Positions 45,386-56,804 of a DNA stretch of 64,000 nucleotides are shown here, piece by piece. A model generated the notes under the pieces. It was not told the origin of the DNA, made no database searches, and worked only from the letters and a program-made list of their open reading frames with translations. Within the stretch, counting starts at the first letter, position 1. Every line of letters starts with the position of its first letter. This DNA comes from Diphasiastrum complanatum. Lineage: Eukaryota; Streptophyta; Lycopodiopsida; Lycopodiales; Lycopodiaceae. Position numbers and translations under genes: made by a program. The stretch spans positions 28,473,592-28,537,591 of the forward strand of contig CM055113.1 in NCBI GenBank assembly GCA_029204225.1. Direction: 5' to 3'.

Positions 45386-48111
45386 TCCACCCCACCTTTA
45401 TAAAATCTGATGTCTTCATCAGATGTCAGATTAAAGTAAAGGTGTCTCCCAATTAAAATTACTATACATTTAAGCTACTTGGCACAGTACTCAATTTACT
45501 GGCCACTTTTTTTATTAACATTGAAGCTGGCACACCACAAGTCGGAGGCTCAGCTCTTTGTACTGAAAAATTACATAACTTGAAAATATATCTTTGTCTG
45601 GGAAAAGCGTAGATTTGATATCGCTTTCGTAAAACCCGAGAACCTTATTAACTGGTGACAGAGGCTTTTCTTTGAAATGTTCGCCCCTGTCGCTTCTGAC
45701 TTTCGACTTTGGAACTCCTTTGAGCTCCTGATTTGTCCTTGATGCACTTTGTGTTGAGCTCCCTGAGCTCCAGATTTGTTCAGTTCCGCACAAGTATCAA
45801 GGCTCCCTGAGCCGAAGGATTTATCGTTTGATTGCACACTTTATGGTCCACTTCGTGCCTTGTTGCTTCTGCACCTTGATTTCTCTCCTTGTCCCAGCCT
45901 GATCTTGATACTTTTCCATCTTGGCTCTTTAAGGTAGGCAAAGATTGAGTACTCTGAAATGCACCTCTCACTTAGCTTGAAGTAGCTCTTTGAATCAGCC
46001 CAAATGTAACCATTGACCTCGTGGAAAGCCAAAGGGTCGCACCAATTTGATCCGCATCCGAACTATCTCTTCGCGTTTGTTTGAAGCACCATGTCCGTCG
46101 CGCAAAACTTGACTTTCACAATTCCATCACTGGTCAGTTGCCTCACAGTCAAAACAAGAAGTGTACATCGAGCTTGGCTTCAAGTAGCTCTCTTTGAATC
46201 AGACACATGCACCCAGAGTTTGCACTAGTCCGATCTCAACGCGAACTGTCCCTTAGCGTTCGTTCGAAATACCAAGTCTCTCATGCAAGACTCAACTTTC
46301 TCAGTTCCTTCATTGATCAGCTGCCTTACACGTAACACAAGCCAGCGTACTCATATGTTTCCTCATCATTGCTGGTCCAGAGAAAGCCTATAACAAACTT
46401 TCCTTTCCACAACAAAAACTTGTCAACTTATTAGGTCCAAAGTTTGCCAGTCTCCTCGTGTGAGTATGGCTAGGTCACCTTGAATTTGCCCCCATTTTGA
46501 TCAACTTTAATTCAAAATTTGCCCCAAGAGAGAGGTGTGTGTGATAGTTCCCCTCCACTTAATAAATCAGCTGATCGGACTTTTAGAGTAGAGTTCTTCG
46601 GACAAAAAGCCTTTCCAACACTTTGCTTCCCATCTGCTAGGATTATGGCTCGATCCAACTTGTTGCCAATCTCTGAAGAGGATCCTAGTCTTTTCCCCTT
46701 TGAGGAAGAACCCAACTGATACTGGATATCACCCATGCTCAGTGAGTTTCAGTTCCGAAGGTGGCCGTCCCAAAATGAAGACCAACTGCTCCATAGAAGA
46801 TCTCCCCTGAAATTGCCCTTTCCAACTTTTGACTTCCTGCTTGCGTCTGGTGGGCGTTGTCGCAAATGAAACTAACCCAAGAAATAGGCTAGCCATCCAT
46901 CCTTTGCAAACATTGAGTCGTTTCGTTGTCGTTCACGTGTGAGTACTTGAACTGCAAATCCGCCCCACAGATTCTGTAGTCCTCTTTGTTTGATGGTATC
47001 AGCCTTCAAAAGAAAAGGTTCATTCTCGAGCCATCAGCTCGTATCACAAGCAATCATGCAAACCAGGCAAAGCACGAGTACTAAGACTCACCACGAATAC
47101 ATACAAGTAAGACACTCAGGCAGGTTTACTAACAAGTAACAAAGACAAGGTCCCCATTTGAGATGGTCCTGCCAACGGACCTTTGCCTGGCCGCGCCCAT
47201 ACAAATCGATCACAGAATTAGCCCACATAGGACACCCCTCCAACCATCCGTGCTTTCACCATTAAGCAGCACATTGCCTCAGTCACGCCCCACCACTTTT
47301 TGGTCGATAGCCCTTATAGCTAAACGATCGGCAGCTATCCTTGAATATACCACCCCCGTGGACGCACCCGTGCTTTCACCGTCAGGCAGCACATTGCCTC
47401 AGTAACGCCCCCACCAAATTTAGTCGATAGCCCTTATAGCTAAACGATCGGCAGCGTACCCCCCAATCGTGGACGCACCCGTGCTTTCACCGTTAGGCAG
47501 CACATTGCCTCAGTAACGCCCCCACAAAATTTGGTCGATAGCCCTTATAGCTAAACGAATGGCAGCTATCCTTGAATATACCACCCCCGTGGACGCACCC
47601 GTGCTTTCACCGTTAGGCAGCACATTGCCTCAGTAACGCCCCCACCAAATTTAGTCGATAGCCCTTATAGCTAAACGATCGGCAGCATACCACCCAAATC
47701 GTGGACGCACCCGTGCTTTCACCGTTAGGCAGCACATTGCCTCAGTAACGCCCCCACCAAATTTGGTCGATAGCCCTTATAGCTAAACGAACGGTGGTCA
47801 TCGTGAATATGTCACCCCGCACCCCACAAGGCACAGACCGTGCTTACACCATCCTAATGGCAGCACATTGCCTCATCTGTCCTACGTGCAGACGGCGCCA
47901 GGCCCGAACCGCGAAAACTGACCGTGCTTACACCTCAAGGGCAGCACTTTGACTCATCAAGCCCCCGTCCTGCCAACCACCCCGACCGTGGACGCACCCG
48001 TGCTTACACTGTGGGCAGCACCTTGCACAACAGTTGTCTTGATGAACCCCGAACCGTGGCCATTTCCGTGAGATTCGCATAGCTGACCGGCCAGTCGGCT
48101 CTGATACCACA
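45386..48111 (-). other. A4 internal region and PBS
   Basis: A 2726 bp non-coding internal part. The primer-binding site is at 48097-48109 on the minus strand, next to the 5' LTR at 48112. The purine tract is at 45386-45401. It shares the leader hairpins with A1 and with the chromovirus. Confidence 0.75.
47250..47810 (-). repeat. Leader tandem array in A4 (120/111 bp units)
   Basis: The sequence tgctttcacc recurs at 47251, 47371, 47482, 47602 and 47714, spacings 120, 111, 120 and 112 bp. Two unit types therefore alternate as a dimer of about 231 bp. Each unit carries one gtgctgcc...gtgaaagcacgg stem motif on the minus strand. Confidence 0.85.
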
Positions 48112-49329
48112 TGTAGCGCAGGCATCCCAAAGGGAGCCGGGAACCACGACTTAGCTTCCCAGCCTTCAACTCTTGCCATCCAAACCCACTTGACATACAA
48201 GCAGCCAACTCGCCAACAACGATCAGACTTAACCAACTTGAAGTTCCGAAAACCAACATTGAGATCCAACCTGGCGCCATGCCAGATCGGGGGTCCCGAC
48301 GTGGGTGACTTCCCTCCAAGCAAGCCGCCCGACATACATCAAACTTAACCAACTCGAAGCTTCGTTACAAACGAGTAACATCCATTCCAAGCAAGCGGTC
48401 TGACTTACATCAGACTTAACCAACTGAAAGCTTCGTCACGAGCGCTGGAAGCCAACCTGGCGCCACGCCAGACTGGACAGCCATAAACAGGTAACATCCA
48501 CCCAAGCAAGCCATCCAACTCAGCCGACAGGTTAGAGCCCGTTCCCCAAGAGCTTAACCTATTCACGTTCATGCAAGGAACACTCAGAACCACAAGCCGC
48601 GACAGATATGGAAACAACCAGTTCTTGGACCAAATGGTCCCGACAGCATACCGCTGGCGCCACGGACCGAATGGTCCCGACGGCATACCGCTGGCGTCCC
48701 GGGATACGACCCTCAGCTATGTGCCAAGTTAAAAATTTTGAAAGCGGCCTTACAACTGGCGCTTTTACCGAACACTGAAACCCAGAAGGTAATCAGAGTC
48801 AGTTTGAGGAAAATCCCACTTTATTGATAAATCTGAGAAGGTTACATTTCAAGTGTGTGACCGACCCTAGTCTCCGGGGCGCTAGCATGCCAAGGCGAGA
48901 GCCATGACAACATTCCAGCAAGGGAGGCTGAGACTTGGTTGGAGCTCGCCCTGAGTCGCAACCCGCACTCCCCTATAGTATTGGTGTGATTCGGCACCCC
49001 CCCTCATACCAAGCACTCTACCCAAGCTGGTAAAGCACGTTTTTCTCTCTCTAGGATTTTCTCTTTCTAGAAAGTCATTTTCTCTCTCTAGATTTTATTG
49101 ATCCCCAGGCTTCCTTTAATCATGCCTAGATCGTGTGAGGTGATTGCACATCGATCTGAGCTCTCTGGACTTCGCTAGAACCGATCAAAGATTTTCAGCC
49201 ATAGGAACTTGGCGCCGGCTGGATTCTGGTCATAGTGGCGCCGGGAGCAGCAGGGGCGCTGCTGGCGCCGGGGACATAGCTGGCGCCGATGGCGCCGGAA
49301 GTAAAGCTTGTAAAGGTAGCTTTACAACA
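48112..49329 (-). repeat. A4 5' LTR
   Basis: A 1218 bp LTR from the PBS side to caaca at 49329. Its last 823 bp (48507-49329) begin caagccatcc, like the two segments that follow. Confidence 0.85.
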
Positions 49330-49334
49330 CAAGC

Positions 49335-50152
49335 CATCCAACTCAGCCGACAGGTTAGAGCCCGTTCCCCAAGAGCTTAACCCATTCACGTTCATGCAAG
49401 GCACACTCAGAACCACAAGCCACGACAGATATGAAAACAACCAGTTTCTGGACCAAATGGTCCCGACAGCCTACCGCTGCCGCCACGGACCGAATGGTCC
49501 CGACGGCATACCGCTGGCGTCCCGGGATACGACCCTCAGCTATGTGCCAAGTTAAAAATTTTGAAAGCGGCCTTACAACTGGCGCTTTTACCGAACACTG
49601 AAACCCAGAAGGTAATCAGAGTCAGTTTGAGGAAAATCCCACTTTATTGATAAATTTGAGAAGGTTACATTTCAAGTGTGTGACCGACCCTAGTCTCCGG
49701 GGCGCTAGCATGCCAAGGCGAGAGCCATGACAACATTCCAGCAAGGGAGGCTGAGACTTGGTTGGAGCTCGCCCTGAGTCGCAACCCGCACTCCCCTATA
49801 GTATTGGTGTGATTCGGCACCCCCCCTCATACCAAGCACTCTACCCAAGCTGGTAAAGCACGTTTTTCTCTCTCTAGGATTTTCTCTTTCTAGAAAGTCA
49901 TTTTCTCTCTCTAGATTTTATTGATCCCCAGGCTTCCTTTAATCAAACCTAGATCGTGTGAGGTGATTGCACATCGATCTGAGCTCTCTGGACTTCGCTA
50001 GAACCGATCAAAGATTTTCAGCCATAGGAACTTGGCGCCGGCTGGATTCTGGTCACAGTGGCGCCGGGAGCAGCAGGGGCGCTGCTGGCGCCGGGGACAT
50101 AGCTGGCGCCGATGGCGCCGGAAGTAAAGCTTGTAAAGGTAGCTTTACAACA
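49335..50152 (-). repeat. A3 5' LTR, outer part
   Basis: This resumes the A3 LTR after the caagc copy at 49330-49334 and runs to caaca at 50152. It carries private variants (ctaccgctgccgcc, ggcacactc, cacgacag) also found in 50153-51000. Confidence 0.8.
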
Positions 50153-51000
50153 CAAGCCATCCAACTCAGCCGACAGATTAGAGCCCGTTCCCCAAGAGCT
50201 TAACCCATTCACGTTCATGCAAGGCACACTCAGAACCACAAGCCACGACAGATATGGAAACAACCAGTTTCTGGACCAAATGGTCCCGACAGCCTACCGC
50301 TGCCGCCACGGACCGAATGGTCCCGACGGCATACCGCTGGCGTCCCGGGATACGACCCTCAGCTATGTGCCAAGTTAAAAATTTTGAAAGCGGCCTTACA
50401 ACTGGCGCTTTTACCGAACACTGAAACCCAGAAGGTAATCAGAGTCAGTTTGAGGAAAATCTCACTTTATTGATAAATTTGAGAAGGTTACATTTCAAGT
50501 GTGTGACCGACCCTAGTCTCCGGGGCGCTAGCATGCCAAGGCGAGAGCCATGACAACATTCCAGCAAGGGAGGCTGAGACTTGGTTGGAGCTCGCCCTGA
50601 GTCGCAACCCGCACTCCCCTATAGTACTGGTGTGATTCGGCACCCCCTCATACCAAGCACTCTACCCAAGCTGGTAAAGCACGTTTTTCTCTCTCTAGGA
50701 TTTTCTCTTTCTAGAAAGTCATTTTCTCTCTCTAGATTTTATTGATCCCCAGGCTTCCTTTAATCATGCCTAGATCGTGTGAGGTGATTGCACATCGATC
50801 TGAGCTCTCTGGACTTCGCTAGAACCGATCAAAGATTTTCAGCCATAGGAACTTGGCGCCGGCTGGATTCTGGTCACAGTGGCGCCGGGAGCGGCGCCGG
50901 CGCCGTTGGCGCCAGGAGCAGCAGGGGCGCTGCTGGCGCCGGGGACATAGCTGGCGCCGATGGCGCCGGAAGTAAAGCTTGTAAAGGTAGCTTTACAACA
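50153..51000 (-). repeat. Tandem duplicate of the LTR outer part
   Basis: An 848 bp segment from caagccatcc to caaca. It repeats 49330-50152 (823 bp) with the same private variants but a longer GGCGCC block. It ends at the LTR terminus, head to head with a plus-strand LTR. Confidence 0.8.
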
Positions 51001-52161
51001 GCGCCCTTGCCGCTCCCGGCGCCGTTCCCGGCGCCACTGTGACCAGAATCCAGCCAGCGCCAAGTTCCTATGGCTGAAAATCTTTGATCGGTTCTAGCGA
51101 AGTCCAGAGAGCTCAGATCGATGTGCAATCACCTCACACGATCTAGGCATGATTAAAGGAAGCCTGAGGATCAATAAAATCTAGAGAGAGAAAATGACTT
51201 TCTAGAAAGAGAAAATTCTAGAGAGAGAAAAACGTGCTCTACTAGCTTGGGTAGAGTGCTTGGTATGAGGGGGGGTGTCGAATCACACCAATACTATAGG
51301 GGAGTGCGGGTTGCGACTCAGGGCGAGCTCCAACCAAGTCTCAGCCTCCCTTGCTGGAATGTTGTCATGGCTCTCGCCTTGGCATGCTAGCGCCTCGGAG
51401 ACTAGGGTCGGTCACACACTTAAAATGTAACCTTCTCAGATTTATCAATAAAGTGGGATATTTCCTCAAACTGACTCTGATTACCTTCTGGGTTTCAGTG
51501 TTCGGTAAAAGCGCCAGTTGTAAGGCCGCTTTCAAAATTTTTAACTTGGCACATAGCTGAGGGTCGTATCCCGGGACGCCAGCGGTATGCCGTCGGGACC
51601 ATTCGGTCCGTGGCGCCAGCAGTATGCTGTCGGGACCATTTGGTCCAGGAATTGGTTGTTTCCATATCTGTCGCGGCTTGTGGTTCTGAGTGTTCCTTGC
51701 ATGAACGTGAATGGGTTAAGCTCTTGGGGAACGGGCTCTAACCTGTCGGCTGAGTTGGATGGCTTGCTTGGGTGGATGTTACCTCTTTATGGCTGTCCAG
51801 TCTGGCGTGGCGCCAGGTTGGCTTCCAGCGCTCGTGACGAAGCTTTCAGTTGGTTAAGTCTGATGTAAGTCAGACCGCTTGCTTGGAATGGATGTTACTC
51901 GTTTGTAACGAAGCTTCGAGTTGGTTAAGTTTGATGTATGTCGGGCGGCTTGCTTGGAGGGAAGTCACCCACGTCGGGACCTCCGATCTGGCATGGCGCC
52001 AGGTTGGATCTCAATGTTGGTTTTCGGAACTTCAAGTTGGTTAAGTCTGATCGTTGTTGGCGAGTTGGCTGCTTGTATGTCAAGTGGGTTTGGATGGCAA
52101 GAGTTGAAGGCTGGGAAGCTAAGTCGTGGTTCCCGGCTCCCTTTGGGATGCCTGCGCTACA
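51001..52161 (+). repeat. Family-A LTR (+), missing its first part
   Basis: It begins within the GGCGCC block (gcgcccttgccgctccc) and runs to gctaca at 52161. The usual tgttgtaaagctacc start is absent. It meets the minus-strand LTR at 51000/51001, forming a large inverted repeat, and on its right abuts the partner-gene remnant. Confidence 0.8.
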
Positions 52162-52345
52162 CATAGCCCAGGAGAAACATTCCTCACCAGTCAGAATATC
52201 CTCCTCATCATCATAGTCAATGCCCGGCACCAAGTCTGCGGTTTCAAAATCAACAATGTCAGAGAACTCAAAAATGGTGCTTGACAATAGACAAAGCACC
52301 GCATCCTCCCGATAATCGAAAAAAGCACATAAATATATACCATGT
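52162..52345 (-). pseudogene. Partner-gene remnant, second copy
   Basis: On the minus strand this reads CAFFDYREDAVLCLLSSTIF, then EFSDIVDFETADLVPGIDYD and DDEEDILTGEEC. It is clearly related to the acidic segment at about 37023-37180. The N-terminal part found in the first copy is missing, and the segment is cut at 52161 by a family-A LTR. The reading frame of the relic is intact. Confidence 0.7.
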
Positions 52346-52785
52346 GTCATGTGGTGATTCATTGGACTATGACACGTGTCGATGTCTGATTGGTTCACTT
52401 TTAACACGTGTGACTTCCACGTGGGAATCATTGATTGGGTCAATTTGGTTACACGTGTGACCACATGTGCAACCACACGTGCAAAAATTGAGTACACATA
52501 TTCGTGAGCTTGAAGTCATTTTCACTTTTTTTCATCCGATTTTCATGCCATATCGCTTCTCTTTGCGTCTTGTTTTCTCCCTCATCGCCTTGTCCTTCTA
52601 CGTTGCGCACAAGAGCGATACTACGATCATACATATCGAATCTGTGCGTCATTACCTCTCTCTTTGTTTTCTTTGTAGACACTCACAGAAGGCCAATACA
52701 TCCATACATATCGCACCTTTGCGGGACTTGTTACCCTCTTCTCATCACTGTTAGGATAACTATGCAATGATTTGATACTACCGTG
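52346..52785. promoter_or_regulatory. Divergent promoter, second copy
   Basis: It is related to 35987-36683. ACGT-core boxes occur at 52371 (gacacgtgtc), 52403, 52417, 52451 and 52473 (ccacacgtgcaaaaatt, as at 36518). A pyrimidine-rich stretch, catatcgc and tgcgcacaagagcgata motifs follow towards the H3-like start at 52786. A TATA-like tatatat lies at 52332-52339 for the minus-strand partner. Confidence 0.6.
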
Positions 52786-52860
52786 ATGTCTAGGGTCAAA
52801 CAGAACATGAGAGATTTCTTTTCTCCTGGGACTGTATCCACTAGTACCCTTGCTGCTAAT

Positions 52861-54078
52861 TGTAGCGCAGGCATCCCAAAGGGAGCCGGGAACCACGACT
52901 TAGCTTCCCAGCCTTCAACTCTTGCCATCCAAACCCACTTGACATACAAGCAGCCAACTCGCCAACAACGATCAGACTTAACCAACATGAAGTTCCGAAA
53001 ACCAACATTGAGATCCAACCTGGCGCCATGCCAGATCGGGGGTCCCGATGTGGGTGACTTCCCTCCAAGCAAGCCGCCCGACATACATCAAACTTAACCA
53101 ACTCGAAGCTTCGTTACAAACGAGTAACATCCATTCCAAGCAAGCGGTCTGACTTACATCAGACTTAACCAACTGAAAGCTTCGTCACGAGCGCTGGAAG
53201 CCAACCTGGCGCCACGCCAGACTGGACAGCCATAAACAGGTAACATCCACCCAAGCAAGCCATCCAACTCAGCCGACAGGTTAGAGCCCGTTCCCCAAGA
53301 GCTTAACCCATTCACGTTCATGCAAGGAACACTCAGAACCACAAGCCGCGACAGATATGGAAACAACCAGTTCCTGGACCAAATGGTCCCGACAGCATAC
53401 CGCTGGCGCCACGGACCGAATGGTCCCGACGGCATACCGCTGGCGTCCCGGGATACGACCCTCAGCTATGTGCCAAATTAAAAATTTGGAAAGCGGCCTT
53501 ACAACTGGCGCTTTTACCGAACACTGAAACCCAGAAGGTAATCAGAGTCAGTTTGAGGAAAATCCCACTTTATTGATAAATCTGAGAAGGTTACATTTCA
53601 AGTGTGTGACCGACCCTAGTCTCCGGGGCGCTAGCATGCCAAGGCGAGAGCCATGACAACATTCCAGCAAGGGAGGCTGAGACTTGGTTGGAGCTCGCCC
53701 TGAGTCGCAACCCGCACTCCCCTATAGTATTGGTGTGATTCGGCACCCCCCCTCATACCAAGCACTCTACCCAAGCTGGTAAAGCACGTTTTTCTCTCTC
53801 TAGGATTTTCTCTTTCTAGAAAGTCATTTTCTCTCTCTAGATTTTATTGATCCCCAGGCTTCCTTTAATCATGCCTAGATCGTGTGAGGTGATTGCACAT
53901 CGATCTGAGCTCTCTGGACTTCGCTAGAACCGATCAAAGATTTTCAGCCATAGGAACTTGGCGCCGGCTGGATTCTGGTCATAGTGGCGCCGGGAGCAGC
54001 AGGGGCGCTGCTGGCGCCGGGGACATAGCTGGCGCCGATGGCGCCGCAAGTAAAGCTTGTAAAGGTAGCTTTACAACA
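52861..54078 (-). repeat. A5 3' LTR
   Basis: A 1218 bp LTR with the short GGCGCC block. Confidence 0.9.
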
Positions 54079-56804
54079 TCCACCCCACCTTTATAAAATC
54101 TGATGTCCTCATCAGATGTCAGATTAAAGTAAAGGTGTCTCCCAATTAAAATGACTATACATTTAAGCTACTAGGCACAGTACTCAATTTACTGGCCACT
54201 TTTTATTAACATTGAAGCTGGCACACCACAAGTCGGAGGCTCAGCTCTTTGTACTGAAAAATTACATAACTTGAAAATATATCTTTGTCTGGGAAAAGCG
54301 TAGATTTGATATCGCTTTCGTAAAACCCGAGAACCTTATTAATTGGTGACAGAGGCCTTTCTTTGAAATGTTCGCCCCTGTCGCTTCTGACTTTCGACTT
54401 TGGAACTCCTTTGAGCTCCTGATTTGTCCTTGATGCACTTTGTGTTGAGCTCCCTGAGCTCCAGGTTTGTTCAGTTCCGCACAGGTATCAAGGCTCCCTG
54501 AGCCGAAGGATTTATCGTTTGATTGCCCACTTTATGGTCCACTCCGTGCCTTGTTGCTTCTGCACCTTGATTTCTCTCCTTGTCCAAGCCTGATCTTGAT
54601 ACTTTTCCATCTTGGCTCCTTAAGGTAGGCAAAGATTGAGTACTCCGCAATGCACCTCTCACTTAGCTTGAAGTAGCTCTTTGAATCAGCCCAAATGTAA
54701 CCATTGACCTCGTGGAAAGCCAAAGTGTCGCACCAGTTTGATCCGCATCCGAACTATCTCTTCGCGTTTGTTTGAAGCACCATGTCCGTCGCGCAAAACT
54801 TGACTTTCACAATTCCATCACTGGTCAGTTGCCTCACAGTCAAAACAAGAAGTGTACATCGAGCTTGGCTTCAAGTAGCTCTCTTTGAATCAGACACATG
54901 CACCCAGAGTTTGCACTAGTCCGATCTCAACGCGAACTGTCCCTTAGCGTTCGTTCGAAATACCAAGTCTCTCATGCAAGACTCAACTTTCTCAGTTCCT
55001 TCATTGATCAGCTGCCTTACACGTAACACAAGCCAGCGTACTCATATGTTTCCTCATCATTGCTGGTCTAGAGAAAGCCTATAACAAACTTTCCTTTCCA
55101 CAACAAAAACTTGTCAACTTATTAGGTCCAAAGTTCGCCAGTCTCCTCGTGTGAGTATGGCTAGGTCACCTTGAATTTGCCCCCATTTTGATCAACTTTA
55201 ATTCAAAATTTGCCCCAAGAGAGAGGTGTGTGTGATAGTTCCCCTCCACTTAATAAATCAGCTGATCGGACTTTAGAGTAGAGTTCTTCGGACAAAAAGC
55301 CTTTCCAACACTTTGCTTCCCATCTGCTAGGATTATGGCTCGATCCAACTTGTTGCCAATCTCTGAAGAGGATCCTAGTCTTTTCCCCTTTGAGGAAAAA
55401 CCCAACTGATACTGGATATCACCCATACTCAGTGAGTTTCAGTTCCGAAGGTGGCCGTCCCAAAATGAAGACCAACTGCTCCATAGAAGATCTCCCCTGA
55501 AATTGCCCTTTCCAACGTTTGACTTCCTGCTTGCGTCTGGTGGGCGTTGTCGCAAATGAAACTAACCCAAGAAATAGGCTAGCCATCCATCCTTTGCAAA
55601 CATTGAGTCGTTTCGTTGTCGTTCACGTGTGAGTACTTGAACTGCAAATCCGCCCCACAGATTCTGTAGTCCTCTTTGTTTGATGGTATCAGCCTTCAAA
55701 AGAAAAGGTTCCTTCTCGAGCCATCAGCTCCTTGTATCACAAGCAATCATGCAAACCAGGAAAAGCACGAGTACTAAGACTCACCACGAATACATACAAG
55801 TAAGACACTCAGGCAGGTTTACTAACAAGTAACAAAGACAAGGTCCCCCTTTGAGATGGTCCTGCCAACGGACCTTTGCCTGGCCGCGCCCATACAAATC
55901 GATCACAGAATCAGCCCACATAGGACACCCCTCCAACCATCCGTGCTTTCACCATTAAGCAGCACATTGCCTCAGTCACGCCCCACCACTTTTTGGTCGA
56001 TAGCCCTTATAGCTAAACGATCGGCAGCTATCCTTGAATATACCACCCCCGTGGACGCACCCGTGCTTTCACCGTCAGGCAGCACATTGCCTCAGTAACG
56101 CCCCCACCAAATCTAGTCGATAGCCCTTATAGCTAAACGATCGGCAGCGTACCCCCCAATCGTGGACGCACCCGTGCTTTCACCGTTAGGCAGCACATTG
56201 CCTCAGTAACGCCCCCACAAAATTTGGTCGATAGCCCTTATAGCTAAACGAATGGCAGCTATCCTTGAATATACCACCCCCGTGGACGCACCCGTGCTTT
56301 CACCGTTAGGCAGCACATTGCCTCAGTAACGCCCCCACCAAATTTAGTTGATAGCCCTTATAGCTAAACGATCGGCAGCATACCACCCAAATCGTGGACG
56401 CACCCGTGCTTTCACCGTTAGGCAGCACATTGCCTCAGTAACGCCCCCACCAAATTTGGTCGACAGCCCTTATAGCTAAACGAACGGTGGTCATCGTGAA
56501 TATGTCACCCCGCACCCCACAAGGCACAGACCGTGCTTACACCATCCTAATGGCAGCACATTGCCTCATCTGTCCTACGTGCAGACGGCGCCAGGCCCGA
56601 ACCGCGGAAACTGACCGTGCTTACACCTCAAGGGCAGCACTTTGACTCATCAAGCCCCCGTCCTGCCAACCACCCCGACCGTGGACGCACCCGTGCTTAC
56701 ACTGTGGGCAGCACCTTGCACAACAGTTGTCTTGATGAACCCCAAATCGTGGCCATTTCCGTGAGATCCGCATAGCTGACCGGCCAGTCGGCTCTGATAC
56801 CACA
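54079..56804 (-). other. A5 internal region and PBS
   Basis: 2726 bp, the same length as in A4. Primer-binding site at 56790-56802 on the minus strand, purine tract at 54079-54094. One copy only of the 252 bp segment. Non-coding. Confidence 0.8.
55943..56500 (-). repeat. Leader tandem array in A5 (120/111 bp units)
   Basis: tgctttcacc recurs at 55944, 56064, 56175, 56295 and 56407, spacings 120, 111, 120 and 112 bp, exactly as in A4. The array therefore predates both insertions. Confidence 0.85.

Larger units (their letters stand above)
44129..49329 (-). mobile_element. A4: complete family-A element (-), nested in an A3 LTR
   Basis: A 5201 bp element: 3' LTR 44129-45385, internal 45386-48111, 5' LTR 48112-49329, flanked by caagc. 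No protein genes of its own are visible. Its leader carries a tandem array absent from A1 and A3, and it lacks their 252 bp duplication, so it belongs to a second subfamily together with A5. Confidence 0.85.
39999..50152 (-). mobile_element. A3: family-A element (-) carrying nested A4
   Basis: On the minus strand: 5' LTR 50152-49335 plus 44128-43729, internal 43728-41140, 3' LTR 41139-39999. The 5' LTR is interrupted by a complete second element (44129-49329) with caagc duplicated. Without it the 5' LTR is 1218 bp, the same length as the solo LTR in A1. The flanks ctatg (left) and caagc (right) do not match as a target duplication, because the right side has been rearranged. Confidence 0.75.

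Noticed and set aside
47250-47810. CRISPR-like regular repeat spacing
   Set aside because: The units are 111-120 bp with near-identical spacers, sit in a retroelement leader, and the window is eukaryotic. This is a tandem array.
48636-51128. Gly/Ala/Ser-rich antisense frames starting MHIDLSSLDFARTDQ in nearly every family-A LTR
   Set aside because: They lie wholly within LTRs, their length follows the GGCGCC block, and they are conserved only because the LTRs are. No independent sign of coding.
51587-52166. Sense frames of 64-141 codons in LTRs (for example MPSGPFGPW, MVKSDVSQ)
   Set aside because: They overlap one another in different frames within the LTR and break differently among copies. 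These are LTR sequence, not genes.
39994-52166. Flanks ctatg (left of 39999) and catag (right of 52161) as a target-site duplication
   Set aside because: They are inverted, not direct, repeats, and belong to different LTR copies, so they do not mark a single insertion.
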